Shown here piece after piece: positions 46,294 through 55,309 of a stretch of 64,000 nucleotides of DNA. Each line of letters opens with the position of its first letter. The stretch's first letter is position 1. The position numbers and the translations under genes are program-made. Under the pieces are notes generated by a model. It had not been told where the DNA came from, did no database searches, and saw only the letters and a program-made list of their open reading frames with translations. This stretch comes from Gleimia europaea ACS-120-V-Col10b (lineage in GTDB: Bacteria > Actinomycetota > Actinomycetes > Actinomycetales > Actinomycetaceae). The stretch covers positions 62,001 to 126,000 of the forward strand of contig NZ_KE150267.1 in assembly GCF_000411155.1 (NCBI RefSeq), in the 5' to 3' direction.

Positions 46294-46590
46294 CTGATTC
46301 AATGTCGAGACCCAAAAGGCAAGAAGAGTCTGTATATGTCCACATTCTGATCACTTGTTAGAAATCGGATGAGCAGACTCATAGCTAACCGCGGAATAGT
46401 GCGGCACAGGTGTATACGAAAATATTGGCGAATGCTTGTTTTCTCAGTATTTGAAACTTTTGTTGCGATTAGAACAAGGAGAAGTAGAAAAGGGGGCTTT
46501 CAACTATCTAGAAACCTGTTTGCTAACGTAGCCTATCCAACATGGCCGGGTACGCCCGGCAAGAAATGTCAACAAAATGGAGGTACAACA

Positions 46591-48267
46591 GTGAAGCGTT
46601 CACTACGTTCATTCGCTGCAGTAGCCGCCGCCGCAACCCTCGTACTCGCAGGGTGTGCAGGTGGCGGCGAATCGGGATCAGGCAATGCAAATATGCCAGC
46701 ACTTTCCGATATTAATGCCCAAGCCCGCGACAAAGTGCAGGACGGTGGCGAACTACGTTTCGCGATCAGCCAGTTCCCTGAGCAGTGGAATCACATGCAT
46801 GCTTCCGGAAGCCAGGTGGATAACAGGGATATCAACGAATGGGTAATGCCATCCAACTGGATTTACGCAGAAGACGCCAGCTTCGAGCCGAATAAGAACT
46901 ACGTCCTCGAATACGAGGTAGTGGACGGGCCTCCGCAGGTAGTGACCCTTACGTTAAACCCAGAAGCGCACTGGGGCAACGGTGAGCCGATCACGTGGGA
47001 AGACTACGAGGCAACCTGGAAGGCCGGCAACGGCTCCAACCCTGACTACCAGGTAGCTTCCACCGACGGTTTCCGTGAAATCGCCAAGGTTGAGAAGGGT
47101 AAGGACGAGTTCCAGGTTGTAATCACATACAAATCGACCTACGCTGACTGGTCTGCAACCTGGTCCGGCGTTGAATCGAAGGCTGCTATTTCCACGCCCG
47201 AGGACTTCGACAACGCTCGTAAGGAAAACCCGAACAACGACTTCACCGCAGGTCCGTTCAAGTTCGGTGAGGTAGACCACTCGCAGCGCGTCGTAACCCT
47301 CGTCCCATCCGACACCTGGTGGGGCGACGCTCCGAAGCTCGACAATGTCAGCTTCCGCGAGCTCGACCCGTCGACCTCGACCCGCTCCTTCGCTAACAAG
47401 GAAATCGACGTCGTTTCTGGCCTAATCAATGCTGACCAATACCAGACTGCTGCCGGCCGTGCAGATGCGGAAATCCGCGAAGCAGGTGGCAAGCAGTGGC
47501 GTCACTTCACGTTCAACTCAAACTCCGGCGTTTTGCAGGACAAGGGCGTCCGCCAGGCAATCGTCAAGGGGCTGAATCGTGAAGCTATCGCAGCATCTGA
47601 CCTTGCTGGTCTCCCGGTTGAGCCGTCCGAGCTGATGCTGGGTAACCACTTCTTCATGCCTGGTCAGGAAGGCTACGTCGATAACGCCGAAGACTTCAAG
47701 TTCGATCCCGAGGCTGCAGGAAAGCAACTTGACGAGCTCGGTTGGAAGCTGGAAGACGGCGCAGAGTTCCGCACCAAGGACGGCCAGACCCTCGAGGTCG
47801 AATACCAGCTGCTCCAGGGCATCCCAACCTCTGAAAACGAAGGTAAGCTCCTTCAGTCTGACATGGCCAACATTGGCGTAAAGGTCAAGATGGTGAACAA
47901 ATCGCCGGATGACTTCCCTGATTTCGTGAAGCAAGGCACCTTCGGCATCACCTCGTTCACGTGGGAGGGTACCCAGTACCCGATGGCGAATGTTGGCCAG
48001 ATCTACGGTTGTGACTCGAAATCGAACTACTCGGGTATTTGTGATGACGAGATCAGCGAACTGATCAAGAAGATCGACGTTGAGATGGACTACCAGAAGC
48101 GTGTTGACTATACCAACGAAATTGACAAGATCGTCTGGGATCGTGTCATGACTGTCCCGTTGTACCGCCGCATCGAGTACGTTGCCGTTCCGAAGAACCT
48201 CGCCAACTACGGTGCTAAAGGTCTCTCCAGTTTCAAGGTTGAGGACATCGGCTTTGTCTCGGAGTAG
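46591..48267 (+). CDS. Family 5 peptide-binding lipoprotein of the ABC importer
   Basis: Extracytoplasmic solute-binding protein that delivers peptides to the permeases. Signal peptide with lipobox LAGC (Cys22). SBP_bac_5 core: GGELRFAISQFPEQWN, the LNPEAHWGNGEPITWEDYEATW strand region (a family signature), FRELDPSTSTRSFANKEIDV and VRQAIVKGLNREAIA. It is 558 residues long from the GTG at 46591, which has a perfect GGAGGT 6 bases before it. It is last in the locus and probably transcribed separately. Confidence 0.92.
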   Translation: MKRSLRSFAAVAAAATLVLAGCAGGGESGSGNANMPALSDINAQARDKVQDGGELRFAISQFPEQWNHMHASGSQVDNRDINEWVMPSNWIYAEDASFEPNKNYVLEYEVVDGPPQVVTLTLNPEAHWGNGEPITWEDYEATWKAGNGSNPDYQVASTDGFREIAKVEKGKDEFQVVITYKSTYADWSATWSGVESKAAISTPEDFDNARKENPNNDFTAGPFKFGEVDHSQRVVTLVPSDTWWGDAPKLDNVSFRELDPSTSTRSFANKEIDVVSGLINADQYQTAAGRADAEIREAGGKQWRHFTFNSNSGVLQDKGVRQAIVKGLNREAIAASDLAGLPVEPSELMLGNHFFMPGQEGYVDNAEDFKFDPEAAGKQLDELGWKLEDGAEFRTKDGQTLEVEYQLLQGIPTSENEGKLLQSDMANIGVKVKMVNKSPDDFPDFVKQGTFGITSFTWEGTQYPMANVGQIYGCDSKSNYSGICDDEISELIKKIDVEMDYQKRVDYTNEIDKIVWDRVMTVPLYRRIEYVAVPKNLANYGAKGLSSFKVEDIGFVSE

Positions 48268-48312
48268 CACTCACGAAGTGAAACCAAGTGTAGCTGAATA
48301 GCTAACGCGAGA

Positions 48313-48343
48313 GGATCGCCCCGCACACCGTGCGGGGCGATCC
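48313..48343 (+). terminator. Terminator of the substrate-binding protein gene
   Basis: GGATCGCCCCGCAC and GTGCGGGGCGATCC form a 14-bp perfect stem around ACC, followed by TTATG. Confidence 0.85.
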
Positions 48344-48401
48344 TTATGAAATTGCCGGCCTGCACCTCGACGAGGTTGAGGAAGTTCGGAAGGCTACTTT
48401 T

Positions 48402-48733
48402 GGTATTCCGACCCAAACTGGCGGAAACAGGATGCTGATTTGGCAGTTTCCCTCACGGTTGTGGCTTGGTTGGGTGGTGTGATCGGTATTCCGACCCAAA
48501 CTGGCGGAAACAGGATGCTGATTTGGCAGTTCCCCTCACGGTTGTGGTTGCTGTGTTGGTTCTTGACAGTATTCAGACGGGAACTGGCAGAATTGGGGTT
48601 CGAAACTGGTGCTTTCCCTCACGGTTGTGGCTTGGGTGGGTGGTGTGATCGGTATTCCGACCCAAACTGGTGGAAACGGGATGCTGATTTGGCAGTTTCC
48701 CTCACGGTTGTTGCAAAGAGCCTGGCCGAATGC
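48402..48733. repeat. Tandem array of an 83-bp repeat, four copies
   Basis: Units begin at 48402, 48485, 48568 and 48651, exactly 83 bases apart. Each has GGTATTCCGACCCAAACTGG early, AAACAGGATGCTGATTTGGC in the middle and CCCTCACGGTTGTGG at about position 49. The third copy is the most diverged and the fourth runs out near 48716. The unit length is not a multiple of three and reading frames are broken between copies, so open frames over it are not genes. A two-copy array of the same family lies inverted at 59531-59696. Confidence 0.9.
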
Positions 48734-48791
48734 GCGAGGCCGGGGTGTTATAGGCGAGGAGTTTCAGTCGGACTTCAGTCAGGAGTCAAGC

Positions 48792-48896
48792 ATGAAGCTG
48801 GATCCGCGTCAGCAGATAGCTATGAGCCTGGATCCTCGGCAGGGGTGCGAAATCGGATCCCGGTTAGAACCGGGGAATGAAGGTGGCCAGAAGTAG
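48792..48896 (+). CDS. Small ORF of 34 residues with strong ribosome site, doubtful
   Basis: ATG at 48792 is preceded at 6 bases by AGGAG. The peptide contains the segment LDPRQ twice (KLDPRQQIAMSLDPRQG). It ends inside the 3' end of the convergent PH-like gene. No family is recognised. It may be a real small protein or a chance frame after the repeat array. Confidence 0.3.
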   Translation: MKLDPRQQIAMSLDPRQGCEIGSRLEPGNEGGQK

Positions 48897-49442
48897 CACG
48901 AGCAGAGCCAGCAGGGGAGCGGTGTTAAGCTTCCGCTCGACCTTCGCAGTGGTGTCTGTTAGCCCCGCCTCGAGGTGTCGCTCATAGTACATGCGGAGCA
49001 ACTCGGCGGTTTGAGATGAATCTAAGTCAAGAAGTTGGCTCGGCACCTCCTCGTCAATGTGAGGAAGCTGCAAGGGGCCATACTGCGCTTTCATATTTCG
49101 AATGCCGGTGCGAGGACGAGCGGCGGATGCGCGGATATCAACGTCGCGCGTCTCTAAGATGAGGCCGAGGTTCAAACGCGCGCCCGTGTACCTCTCCCAC
49201 GGAACGATCCACGAGAAAATCATGTTACGCACCGTGATCTTGTCTGGCGCAATGGTGAGGCGCGGCATCCACCACAGCATGAAAACCGCCCAAAATACGA
49301 GCCAAACATACGGCAAGGCTGCAACAGCGACGGATACGCCATCACGCGTAATGGTCACAATCGAAACGGCTACCGCCAACACGGCAAAAAAGTACGTTCC
49401 GTAGCGTGCTGGGGCAGACGCGACCCGGATAGTTGGATGCAT
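48864..49442 (-). CDS. Membrane protein with PH-like domain (bPH type)
   Basis: Actinobacterial protein of 192 residues. Two N-terminal membrane helices (about 15-33, 38-58) are followed by a small PH-like domain (about 60-115: LTIAPDKITVRNMIFSWIVPWERYTGA), a linker, and a C-terminal helix (about 172-190). The function is unknown; the family is common in Actinobacteria. It is divergent from typA. Confidence 0.72.
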   Translation of the reverse strand: MHPTIRVASAPARYGTYFFAVLAVAVSIVTITRDGVSVAVAALPYVWLVFWAVFMLWWMPRLTIAPDKITVRNMIFSWIVPWERYTGARLNLGLILETRDVDIRASAARPRTGIRNMKAQYGPLQLPHIDEEVPSQLLDLDSSQTAELLRMYYERHLEAGLTDTTAKVERKLNTAPLLALLVLLLATFIPRF

Positions 49443-49598
49443 GCTCCCATTTTAGAGGGCGGTGCGGAATCGGGTAGTGGCGAACTTCGCAGAACCCGAA
49501 GTGCGTGATCGAAAGGTTCGGGGCATAAGGTAGTAGAGCGCACCTTTTGGCGAAACCACGCCGGCGCGCACGCTTAGAAGAGGAGACCTGGAGGCAAA

Positions 49599-51518
49599 AT
49601 GACTATTCGCGAAGATATTCGCAACGTCGCGATCGTTGCCCACGTGGATCACGGTAAGACGACTCTCGTGGATGCAATGCTGTGGCAATCCGGAGCCTTC
49701 TCTGATCATGACACCGTAGAGTCGCGTGGTGAGCGCGTTATGGATTCTGGTGATCTTGAGCGGGAAAAGGGCATTACGATCCTCGCCAAGAACACGGCGG
49801 TGCACTATCGGGGCCCTGCCGCGCAAAAGCTAGGCCTGCCTGAAGGCATCACGATTAACGTGATTGATACGCCTGGACACGCAGATTTTGGAGGCGAGGT
49901 TGAGCGTGCGCTCTCCATGGTTGATGGCGTGCTCCTTTTGGTGGACGCGGCAGAAGGCCCGCTCCCGCAGACGCGTTTTGTGCTCCGTAAGGCGCTGGAA
50001 TCGCAGCTACCGGTTGTTGTGGTGGTGAACAAGGTTGACCGCCCGGATCAGCGTATTGCGGAGGTCGTGGAAGAGACCATGGACTTGCTGCTATCCATCG
50101 CGGAAGACCTGCAAAATGAGGGGCGCGAGGTTGACGTGGATGGCCTGCTGGAAGTTCCCGTGCTTTACGCGTCAGCCAAGCTTGGTAAATCCTCACTTGA
50201 GCAGCCCGCTCTTGGGGAAGTTCCCACGTCTGGCCTGGAGCCGCTGTTCGAAACCCTGCTTTCCCGCATTCCTGGCCCCTCCTACGACGAGGGCGCGCCC
50301 TTGCAGGCTCACGTCACTAACTTGGATGCTTCCCCATTCCTGGGCAGGATTGCCCTCCTGCGCATTCACAACGGTGAACTCCACAAGGGGCAGAACGTGG
50401 GCTGGGCGCACGCTGACGGCTCCCTCACGTCCGTGAAGATCACGGAACTGCTTCGCACCGAGGGCCTGGATCGCGTGCCCGCCCAGACCGCGAAGGCCGG
50501 TGACATCGTTGCGGTTGCCGGTATTCCAGACATCACGATTGGTGAAAGCCTCGTGGATTTGGAAGATCCGCGTCCGCTACCGCTGATCACGGTTGACGAG
50601 CCGGCAATTTCCATGACCATCGGTACGAACACCTCGCCGATGGCTGGCCGCGAGAAGAACACCAAGGTCACCGCGCGCCAGGTGAAAGATCGCCTGGACC
50701 GCGAGCTGGTTGGCAACGTTTCGCTGCGCGTCCTGCCCACCGAAAGGCCGGATTCTTGGGAGGTGCAGGGGCGCGGCGAGCTTGCCCTCGCTATCCTCGT
50801 TGAACAAATGCGCCGCGAGGGCTTTGAACTAACCGTTGGCAAGCCGCAGGTTGTCACGCGCGTTATTGATGGAGTTAAATGCGAGCCCATGGAACACATG
50901 ACCATCGACGTGCCCGAAGAATACATGGGCGAGGTCACGCAGCTGCTGGCCGCCCGTAAAGGCCGCATGGAAAGCATTGCCAACCACGGGTCTGGCTGGG
51001 TGCGCCTAGAGTTTCTGGTTCCCGCTCGCGGCCTGATCGGCTTCCGCACGCGCTTCCTCACCGAAACGCGCGGTACCGGCATCGCCTCCTCCTACGCTGC
51101 GGGCTACGAGCCGTGGCAAGGCACCATCATTTCGCGCAACACGGGCTCACTTGTTGCGGATCGTGCCGGCCAGGCAACGCCATACGCGATGATCAATCTG
51201 CAAGAACGCGGAACGTTCCTCGTACAGCCTGGTAGCCAGGTTTACGAGGGTCAGGTTGTGGGCGAAAACTCGCGCAATGAGGATATGGATGTGAATCTTA
51301 CGCGTGAAAAGAAGCAAACGAATATGCGTGCCGCATCCGCAGACTCCTACGAGGGGTTGAACACGCCGCGCACGCTCACGCTTGAAGAATCGTTAGAGTT
51401 CGCCGCCGAGGATGAGTGTGTGGAAGTCACGCCGAGCGCTGTTCGTATCCGTAAGAACGTGCTGTCCACTCAGGATCGTTTCAAGATCGCCGCGCGCGCA
51501 CGCCGCGAATCCAAGTAG
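49599..51518 (+). CDS. typA: Translational GTPase TypA/BipA
   Basis: Ribosome-binding GTPase of the EF-G class involved in stress and cold adaptation and subunit assembly. G1 AHVDHGKTT near residue 17, G3 [13 protein letters not shown]4 NKVDRPD. Domain II and the EF-G-like domains III and V follow, then the TypA-specific C-terminus with [11 protein letters not shown] and [12 protein letters not shown]. It is 639 residues long, with GGAGG 5 bases before the ATG. Confidence 0.96.
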   Translation: MTIREDIRNVAIVAHVDHGKTTLVDAMLWQSGAFSDHDTVESRGERVMDSGDLEREKGITILAKNTAVHYRGPAAQKLGLPEGITINVIDTPGHADFGGEVERALSMVDGVLLLVDAAEGPLPQTRFVLRKALESQLPVVVVVNKVDRPDQRIAEVVEETMDLLLSIAEDLQNEGREVDVDGLLEVPVLYASAKLGKSSLEQPALGEVPTSGLEPLFETLLSRIPGPSYDEGAPLQAHVTNLDASPFLGRIALLRIHNGELHKGQNVGWAHADGSLTSVKITELLRTEGLDRVPAQTAKAGDIVAVAGIPDITIGESLVDLEDPRPLPLITVDEPAISMTIGTNTSPMAGREKNTKVTARQVKDRLDRELVGNVSLRVLPTERPDSWEVQGRGELALAILVEQMRREGFELTVGKPQVVTRVIDGVKCEPMEHMTIDVPEEYMGEVTQLLAARKGRMESIANHGSGWVRLEFLVPARGLIGFRTRFLTETRGTGIASSYAAGYEPWQGTIISRNTGSLVADRAGQATPYAMINLQERGTFLVQPGSQVYEGQVVGENSRNEDMDVNLTREKKQTNMRAASADSYEGLNTPRTLTLEESLEFAAEDECVEVTPSAVRIRKNVLSTQDRFKIAARARRESK

Positions 51519-51684
51519 TTTAAAGTATTCGAGGCTACAAGGCCAGCATCGCGAACAAGTTCGGCGCCATGCTATGCGCATGGTGGAATGGGCCTGGTGG
51601 CTGTGTGGGCCCGTTTGGTTGGTATCGGATTTCGCGAGAGTCGACACGTGTCTGGTAAGCGGGCTTGCAAAGGGACAGAGCCGC

Positions 51685-51930
51685 CTAGTTGCCGAACGGT
51701 GATTCGGGTACGCGCTTGCCGGTGACCATGACGCTTGCTGGAACGGTAACCAGGCCTTTGCGCGTGTTCACTGTGACGTGGGTTGGTGCTACTTCAGTTA
51801 GGTGGCCGAGGGCATCGTACAGCCCATCGGGTTTGCGGTAACGCACAACCACGCGCTGGCCAACCCGCCACTGCATCCACGGCAAGTTTGGGGGAGACGC
51901 GCCTGGCTTGGGTGTCGAAAAACTGCTCAT
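51685..51930 (-). CDS. Small SH3-like-fold protein of unknown function
   Basis: An 81-residue protein: VGQRVVVRYRKPDGLYDALGHL, then VNTRKGLVTVPASVMVTGKRVP. This is the pattern of the SH3-like N-terminal domain fused to some actinobacterial acetyltransferases (Rv0428c type), here alone. The acetyltransferase part is absent from the neighbourhood. It is divergent from fdxA, and TATTAT stands 6 nt before its ATG (51937-51942), so it looks leaderless. Function unknown. Confidence 0.65.
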   Translation of the reverse strand: MSSFSTPKPGASPPNLPWMQWRVGQRVVVRYRKPDGLYDALGHLTEVAPTHVTVNTRKGLVTVPASVMVTGKRVPESPFGN

Positions 51931-51936
51931 GGTGAG

Positions 51937-51942
51937 ATAATA
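51937..51942 (-). promoter_or_regulatory. -10 box of a probable leaderless transcript of the SH3-like gene
   Basis: TATTAT on the minus strand, then CTCACC, then ATG. Confidence 0.5.
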
Positions 51943-52021
51943 AACCCCATATGGGACACGAAAAGCGGCCGGGAGTTTCAGCCCGCGGATTTTCGGCGTA
52001 AAAGAACTTAAGGAGACCGTT

Positions 52022-52345
52022 TTGACCTACGTTATCGCGCAACCTTGTGTAGACGTAAAAGATCGCGCATGTGTTGATGAATGCCCAGTTGACTGCATTT
52101 ATGAAGGCGCGCGTAGCCTATATATCCACCCGGATGAGTGCGTAGATTGCGGTGCTTGCGAGCCAGTTTGCCCGGTTGAGGCGATCTTTTACGAAGATGA
52201 CCTGCCTGAAGAATGGTCTGAATACTACGAGGCGAACGTGAACTTCTTCGACAAACTCGGTTCGCCCGGTGGCGCCGCCCGCACGGGCGCTGTGGATTAC
52301 GATCACGAGGTGATTGCGAAGCTACCTCCACAAAATCAGGACTAG
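52022..52345 (+). CDS. fdxA: Seven-iron ferredoxin FdxA
   Basis: Low-potential electron carrier with one [3Fe-4S] and one [4Fe-4S] cluster. Cys9, Cys17, Cys21 and Cys25 and then Cys40, Cys43, Cys46 and Cys50 (CVDCGACEPVCP) give the bacterial 7Fe pattern. It is 107 residues long. TTG start at 52022 with AAGGAG upstream. Next to dapC, as usual in Actinobacteria. Confidence 0.95.
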   Translation: MTYVIAQPCVDVKDRACVDECPVDCIYEGARSLYIHPDECVDCGACEPVCPVEAIFYEDDLPEEWSEYYEANVNFFDKLGSPGGAARTGAVDYDHEVIAKLPPQNQD

Positions 52346-52537
52346 CAAGATCTTTTTATGATGGGCCCGGCGTTATGTCGGGCCCTCGTCGCATTTCCAG
52401 TTGTGAGGATTTGCTTGGCCGGGGCTGTGCGCTTGAGCCTAACGGGGAATGCCCTCGGGTCTCTTGCGCATATGTCGAGGCGAGCGCAAATGGCCGGTAG
52501 AGTGCAACCAGGTACAACAGGAAGAAGAGGGCAAGCT

Positions 52538-53770
52538 ATGGAAAGCTCACTACCGCGCGGCGTTGATCTGCCGCAGTTTCCGTGGGACACGCTGGCTGAT
52601 GCGAAGAAACTGGCCAGCGCGCATCCGGATGGAATCGTGGATCTGTCCATCGGCACGCCCGTAGATGAAACGCCGCAGATAATCCAAGATGCTTTGAAAG
52701 AGGCGGCAAATGCGCCGGGATACCCCACGGTGGTTGGAACCGCGGAGGTTTTTGAAGCTACCAAGATTTGGGCGCGTGCCCGCGGAATCTCCGCCCTTGA
52801 CGAGGGAGCGGCGGCGATTCCCACCATCGGATCAAAAGAAATGGTTGCGTGGCTTCCCTTTATTCTGGGGGTGAGGCCGGGAGACCGTGTGTTGATCCCG
52901 AGGTGCGCATACCCGACCTACGACATCGGGGTGCGCCTGGCCGGTGCCCAGCCCATCGCGGTGGATGAGGACCCCGCGCAGTGGCCAGACGCTCAGATGG
53001 TTTGGATCAACTCGCCGGGCAACCCCAACGGGCACGTGCTCGACGTGGAGCAGTTACGGCAAATCGTTGCGTGGGCCAGGCAACGCGGCGCGATTGTGGC
53101 GTCGGATGAGTGCTACGCCGCCCTCGTCTGGGATGAATCCCTGCTTGACGAGGGAGTTCCCTCTTTGCTGTCCGACGCGGTGTGTGAGGAGGACGCGAGT
53201 GGCCTGCTGACGTTGTATTCGCTGTCAAAACAGTCCAACATGGCCGGATACCGCGCGGGCATTATGATGGGGGACCCGAAACTGGTTGAGGCGGCGGTAG
53301 CCGTGCGTAAACATGCAGGAATGATGGTATCTTCGCCTGTTATGCACGCAATGAGCGTGGCTTTGCACGATAGCGCGTCGGCCTTCACCAACCCGCGCGA
53401 GGGGCTCTACCGAAGCACGGATAATGCGAAAACTGTCTTAATGGGACAGCTCTCACACGTATCTACCCAGCGGGGCATCTACGCCAAGCGCCGGGCAAAA
53501 CTGCAAGAAGCGTTTGCGAGCGTCGGCCTCGAAAATGATCCGCAATCGCGTGCCGGCCTTTACCTGTGGCTTCGCGACCAACGCGGTGAGGCGGACGGGC
53601 GAGAGCTTGTGGAACGGCTTGCGAAGCTGGGAATCCTTGTGGCGCCGGGAGAATTCTATGGGGAAGGTAACGAAGCGTTCATAAGAGTTTCTCTATCGGG
53701 TAACGATGAACGAATCGACGCCGCTGTGGAACGTTTGTCACAGTCAAAAACGTCTTTCGCCGCGAAATAA
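52538..53770 (+). CDS. dapC: Succinyldiaminopimelate transaminase (DapC type)
   Basis: PLP-dependent class I/II aminotransferase of lysine and peptidoglycan precursor synthesis. VDLSIGTPVDETP at the N-terminus, the WINSPGNPNGHVLD block, SDECYAAL, and the PLP lysine in LYSLSKQSNMAGYRAG. It is 410 residues long from the ATG at 52538 (GAGGG 7 bases upstream); the open frame upstream adds 60 unrelated residues. The fdxA-dapC pair supports the assignment over other aminotransferases. Confidence 0.9.
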   Translation: MESSLPRGVDLPQFPWDTLADAKKLASAHPDGIVDLSIGTPVDETPQIIQDALKEAANAPGYPTVVGTAEVFEATKIWARARGISALDEGAAAIPTIGSKEMVAWLPFILGVRPGDRVLIPRCAYPTYDIGVRLAGAQPIAVDEDPAQWPDAQMVWINSPGNPNGHVLDVEQLRQIVAWARQRGAIVASDECYAALVWDESLLDEGVPSLLSDAVCEEDASGLLTLYSLSKQSNMAGYRAGIMMGDPKLVEAAVAVRKHAGMMVSSPVMHAMSVALHDSASAFTNPREGLYRSTDNAKTVLMGQLSHVSTQRGIYAKRRAKLQEAFASVGLENDPQSRAGLYLWLRDQRGEADGRELVERLAKLGILVAPGEFYGEGNEAFIRVSLSGNDERIDAAVERLSQSKTSFAAK

Positions 53771-53809
53771 TCTCGATGTTGAGATAATCTGATTTCGACA
53801 GTTTCGACA
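53767..53809. promoter_or_regulatory. Dyad and direct repeat upstream of gltA
   Basis: ATAATCTC and GAGATAAT (53767-53788, 6 bases between, one mismatch) overlap the dapC stop. TTTCGACA occurs twice 9 bases apart at about 53792-53808. No T run follows, so an operator is more likely than a terminator. The regulator is unknown. Confidence 0.4.
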
Positions 53810-53856
53810 AAGAAGCGAAGCTAAAAGTTTTCCGCAAGCTCAGGAGGAAGGCGGAG

Positions 53857-55218
53857 ATGGCAACTGAAAAGGGCAAGACCCCAAAGACAGAAGTAGCCGA
53901 CAAGGTGGAGAACACCAAGAAAACAAGCGGGCTACTTACGGTTGACGAACACAAAGTTGAACTTCCGCGAGTAGTGGCCACCGCCGGCTCGGATGGTCTC
54001 GGCATCAACAAAGTTCTGGCAACCACTGGCGTAACCACCTACGACCCCGGCTTTACCAACACGGCGTCCGCCTCATCCGCGATCACCTACATCGATGGCG
54101 GTGCGGGTATTCTGCGCTACCGCGGATACCCCATTGAGCAACTCGCAAAAGGCTCCAGCTTCCTGGAAGTTGCATACCTGCTCATTTATGGGGAACTACC
54201 CGATGCGGTGACCCTCGAAGCTTTCATCCGTCGCGTGCAGCGCCACCGCCTGCTACACGAGGACTTCCAGGCCTTCTTCGGCGCCTTCCCCAGCAACGGG
54301 CATCCCATGGCCATCCTGCAGGCTGGCGTTGCCGGCCTCGCAACCTACTACCAGCACACGCTGAACCCGGACGATGACGAGGCAATGGACAAGGCGTCGG
54401 TGCTACTGCTTGCGAAGGTGCCGACCATGATCGCGACCATTGCCAAGCGCGCCGCCGGTCTACCACCGCTATACCCGGACGCGCAGCGCTCGTACACTGA
54501 AGACTTCATCCGCATGACGTTTGGCCTGCCATACCAGTCTTACGACATTGACCCGGCCATCGTCCGCGCGCTTGACATGCTACTGATTCTGCACGCCGAC
54601 CACGAGCAGAACTGCTCCACCTCGACCGTGCGCATGGTTGGATCCGCGAAGGCGAACATGTACGCATCTGTTGCTGCTGGTGTTGGCGCGCTCTCTGGCC
54701 CGCTTCACGGTGGTGCTAACGAGGCCGTTTTGCGCATGCTCGCAGAGATTCGCGACTCTGACATGACGGTTAAGGACTTCGTAGCGAAGGCCAAGGATAA
54801 GACGTCGGGCGTGCGCCTCATGGGCTTTGGACACCGCGTGTACAAGAACTACGATCCGCGCGCAGCCATCGTCAAGGGCGCTGCACACGATGTTTTGGAG
54901 CGCCTGGGCAAGCAGGACGAACTTTTGGACATCGCGTTGGAGCTTGAAGAAATGGCTCTGAATGATGACTACTTCGTTGAGCGCAAGCTCTACCCGAACG
55001 TGGACTTCTACACGGGCCTCATCTACTCGGCTCTGGGCTTCCCAACCAAGATGTTCACACCGCTGTTCGCAATGGGCCGACTACCCGGCTGGATTGCGCA
55101 GTACAGGGAGATGGCTCGCGACCCGGAGGGACGCATCGGCCGCCCGCGTCAGGTTTACGTTGGCGAAACCGAGCGCGACTACATTCCGCTCCGCAACCGT
55201 TTGCGCAAAGACAGCTAA
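53857..55218 (+). CDS. gltA: Citrate synthase
   Basis: Condenses oxaloacetate and acetyl-CoA. Type II (hexameric-like) length of 453 residues. Catalytic histidines in LILHADHEQNCSTS and GPLHGGANE, and the aspartate region in the FYTGLIYSALG block. MGFGHRVYKNYDPRA contains the third key histidine. A Lys/Thr-rich 30-residue N-terminus precedes the family start. AGGAGGAAGG upstream. It shows an at least partial TCA cycle beside formate fermentation. Confidence 0.96.
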   Translation: MATEKGKTPKTEVADKVENTKKTSGLLTVDEHKVELPRVVATAGSDGLGINKVLATTGVTTYDPGFTNTASASSAITYIDGGAGILRYRGYPIEQLAKGSSFLEVAYLLIYGELPDAVTLEAFIRRVQRHRLLHEDFQAFFGAFPSNGHPMAILQAGVAGLATYYQHTLNPDDDEAMDKASVLLLAKVPTMIATIAKRAAGLPPLYPDAQRSYTEDFIRMTFGLPYQSYDIDPAIVRALDMLLILHADHEQNCSTSTVRMVGSAKANMYASVAAGVGALSGPLHGGANEAVLRMLAEIRDSDMTVKDFVAKAKDKTSGVRLMGFGHRVYKNYDPRAAIVKGAAHDVLERLGKQDELLDIALELEEMALNDDYFVERKLYPNVDFYTGLIYSALGFPTKMFTPLFAMGRLPGWIAQYREMARDPEGRIGRPRQVYVGETERDYIPLRNRLRKDS

Positions 55219-55240
55219 CTATTAGCTGGTTATCTAACCA

Positions 55241-55290
55241 AACAGGGGGAGGGGGGACGCAGTATTTCCGGCGTTAAACCCTCCCCTGTT
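55241..55290. terminator. Hairpin between gltA and convergent maf
   Basis: AACAGGGG-AGGG pairs with CCCT-CCCCTGTT across a long loop. Confidence 0.55.
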
Positions 55291-55309
55291 CACGCGTTGC
55301 GACAGCGCG

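Noticed and set aside
48402..48733. CRISPR array
   Set aside because: Contiguous 83-base units without short repeats and unique spacers; no cas genes.
48440..48880. Open frames of 146, 95 and 60 residues over the repeat array
   Set aside because: They read repeated 83-base units in shifting frames; the peptide repeats (such as IPTQTGGN) come from the DNA repeat.
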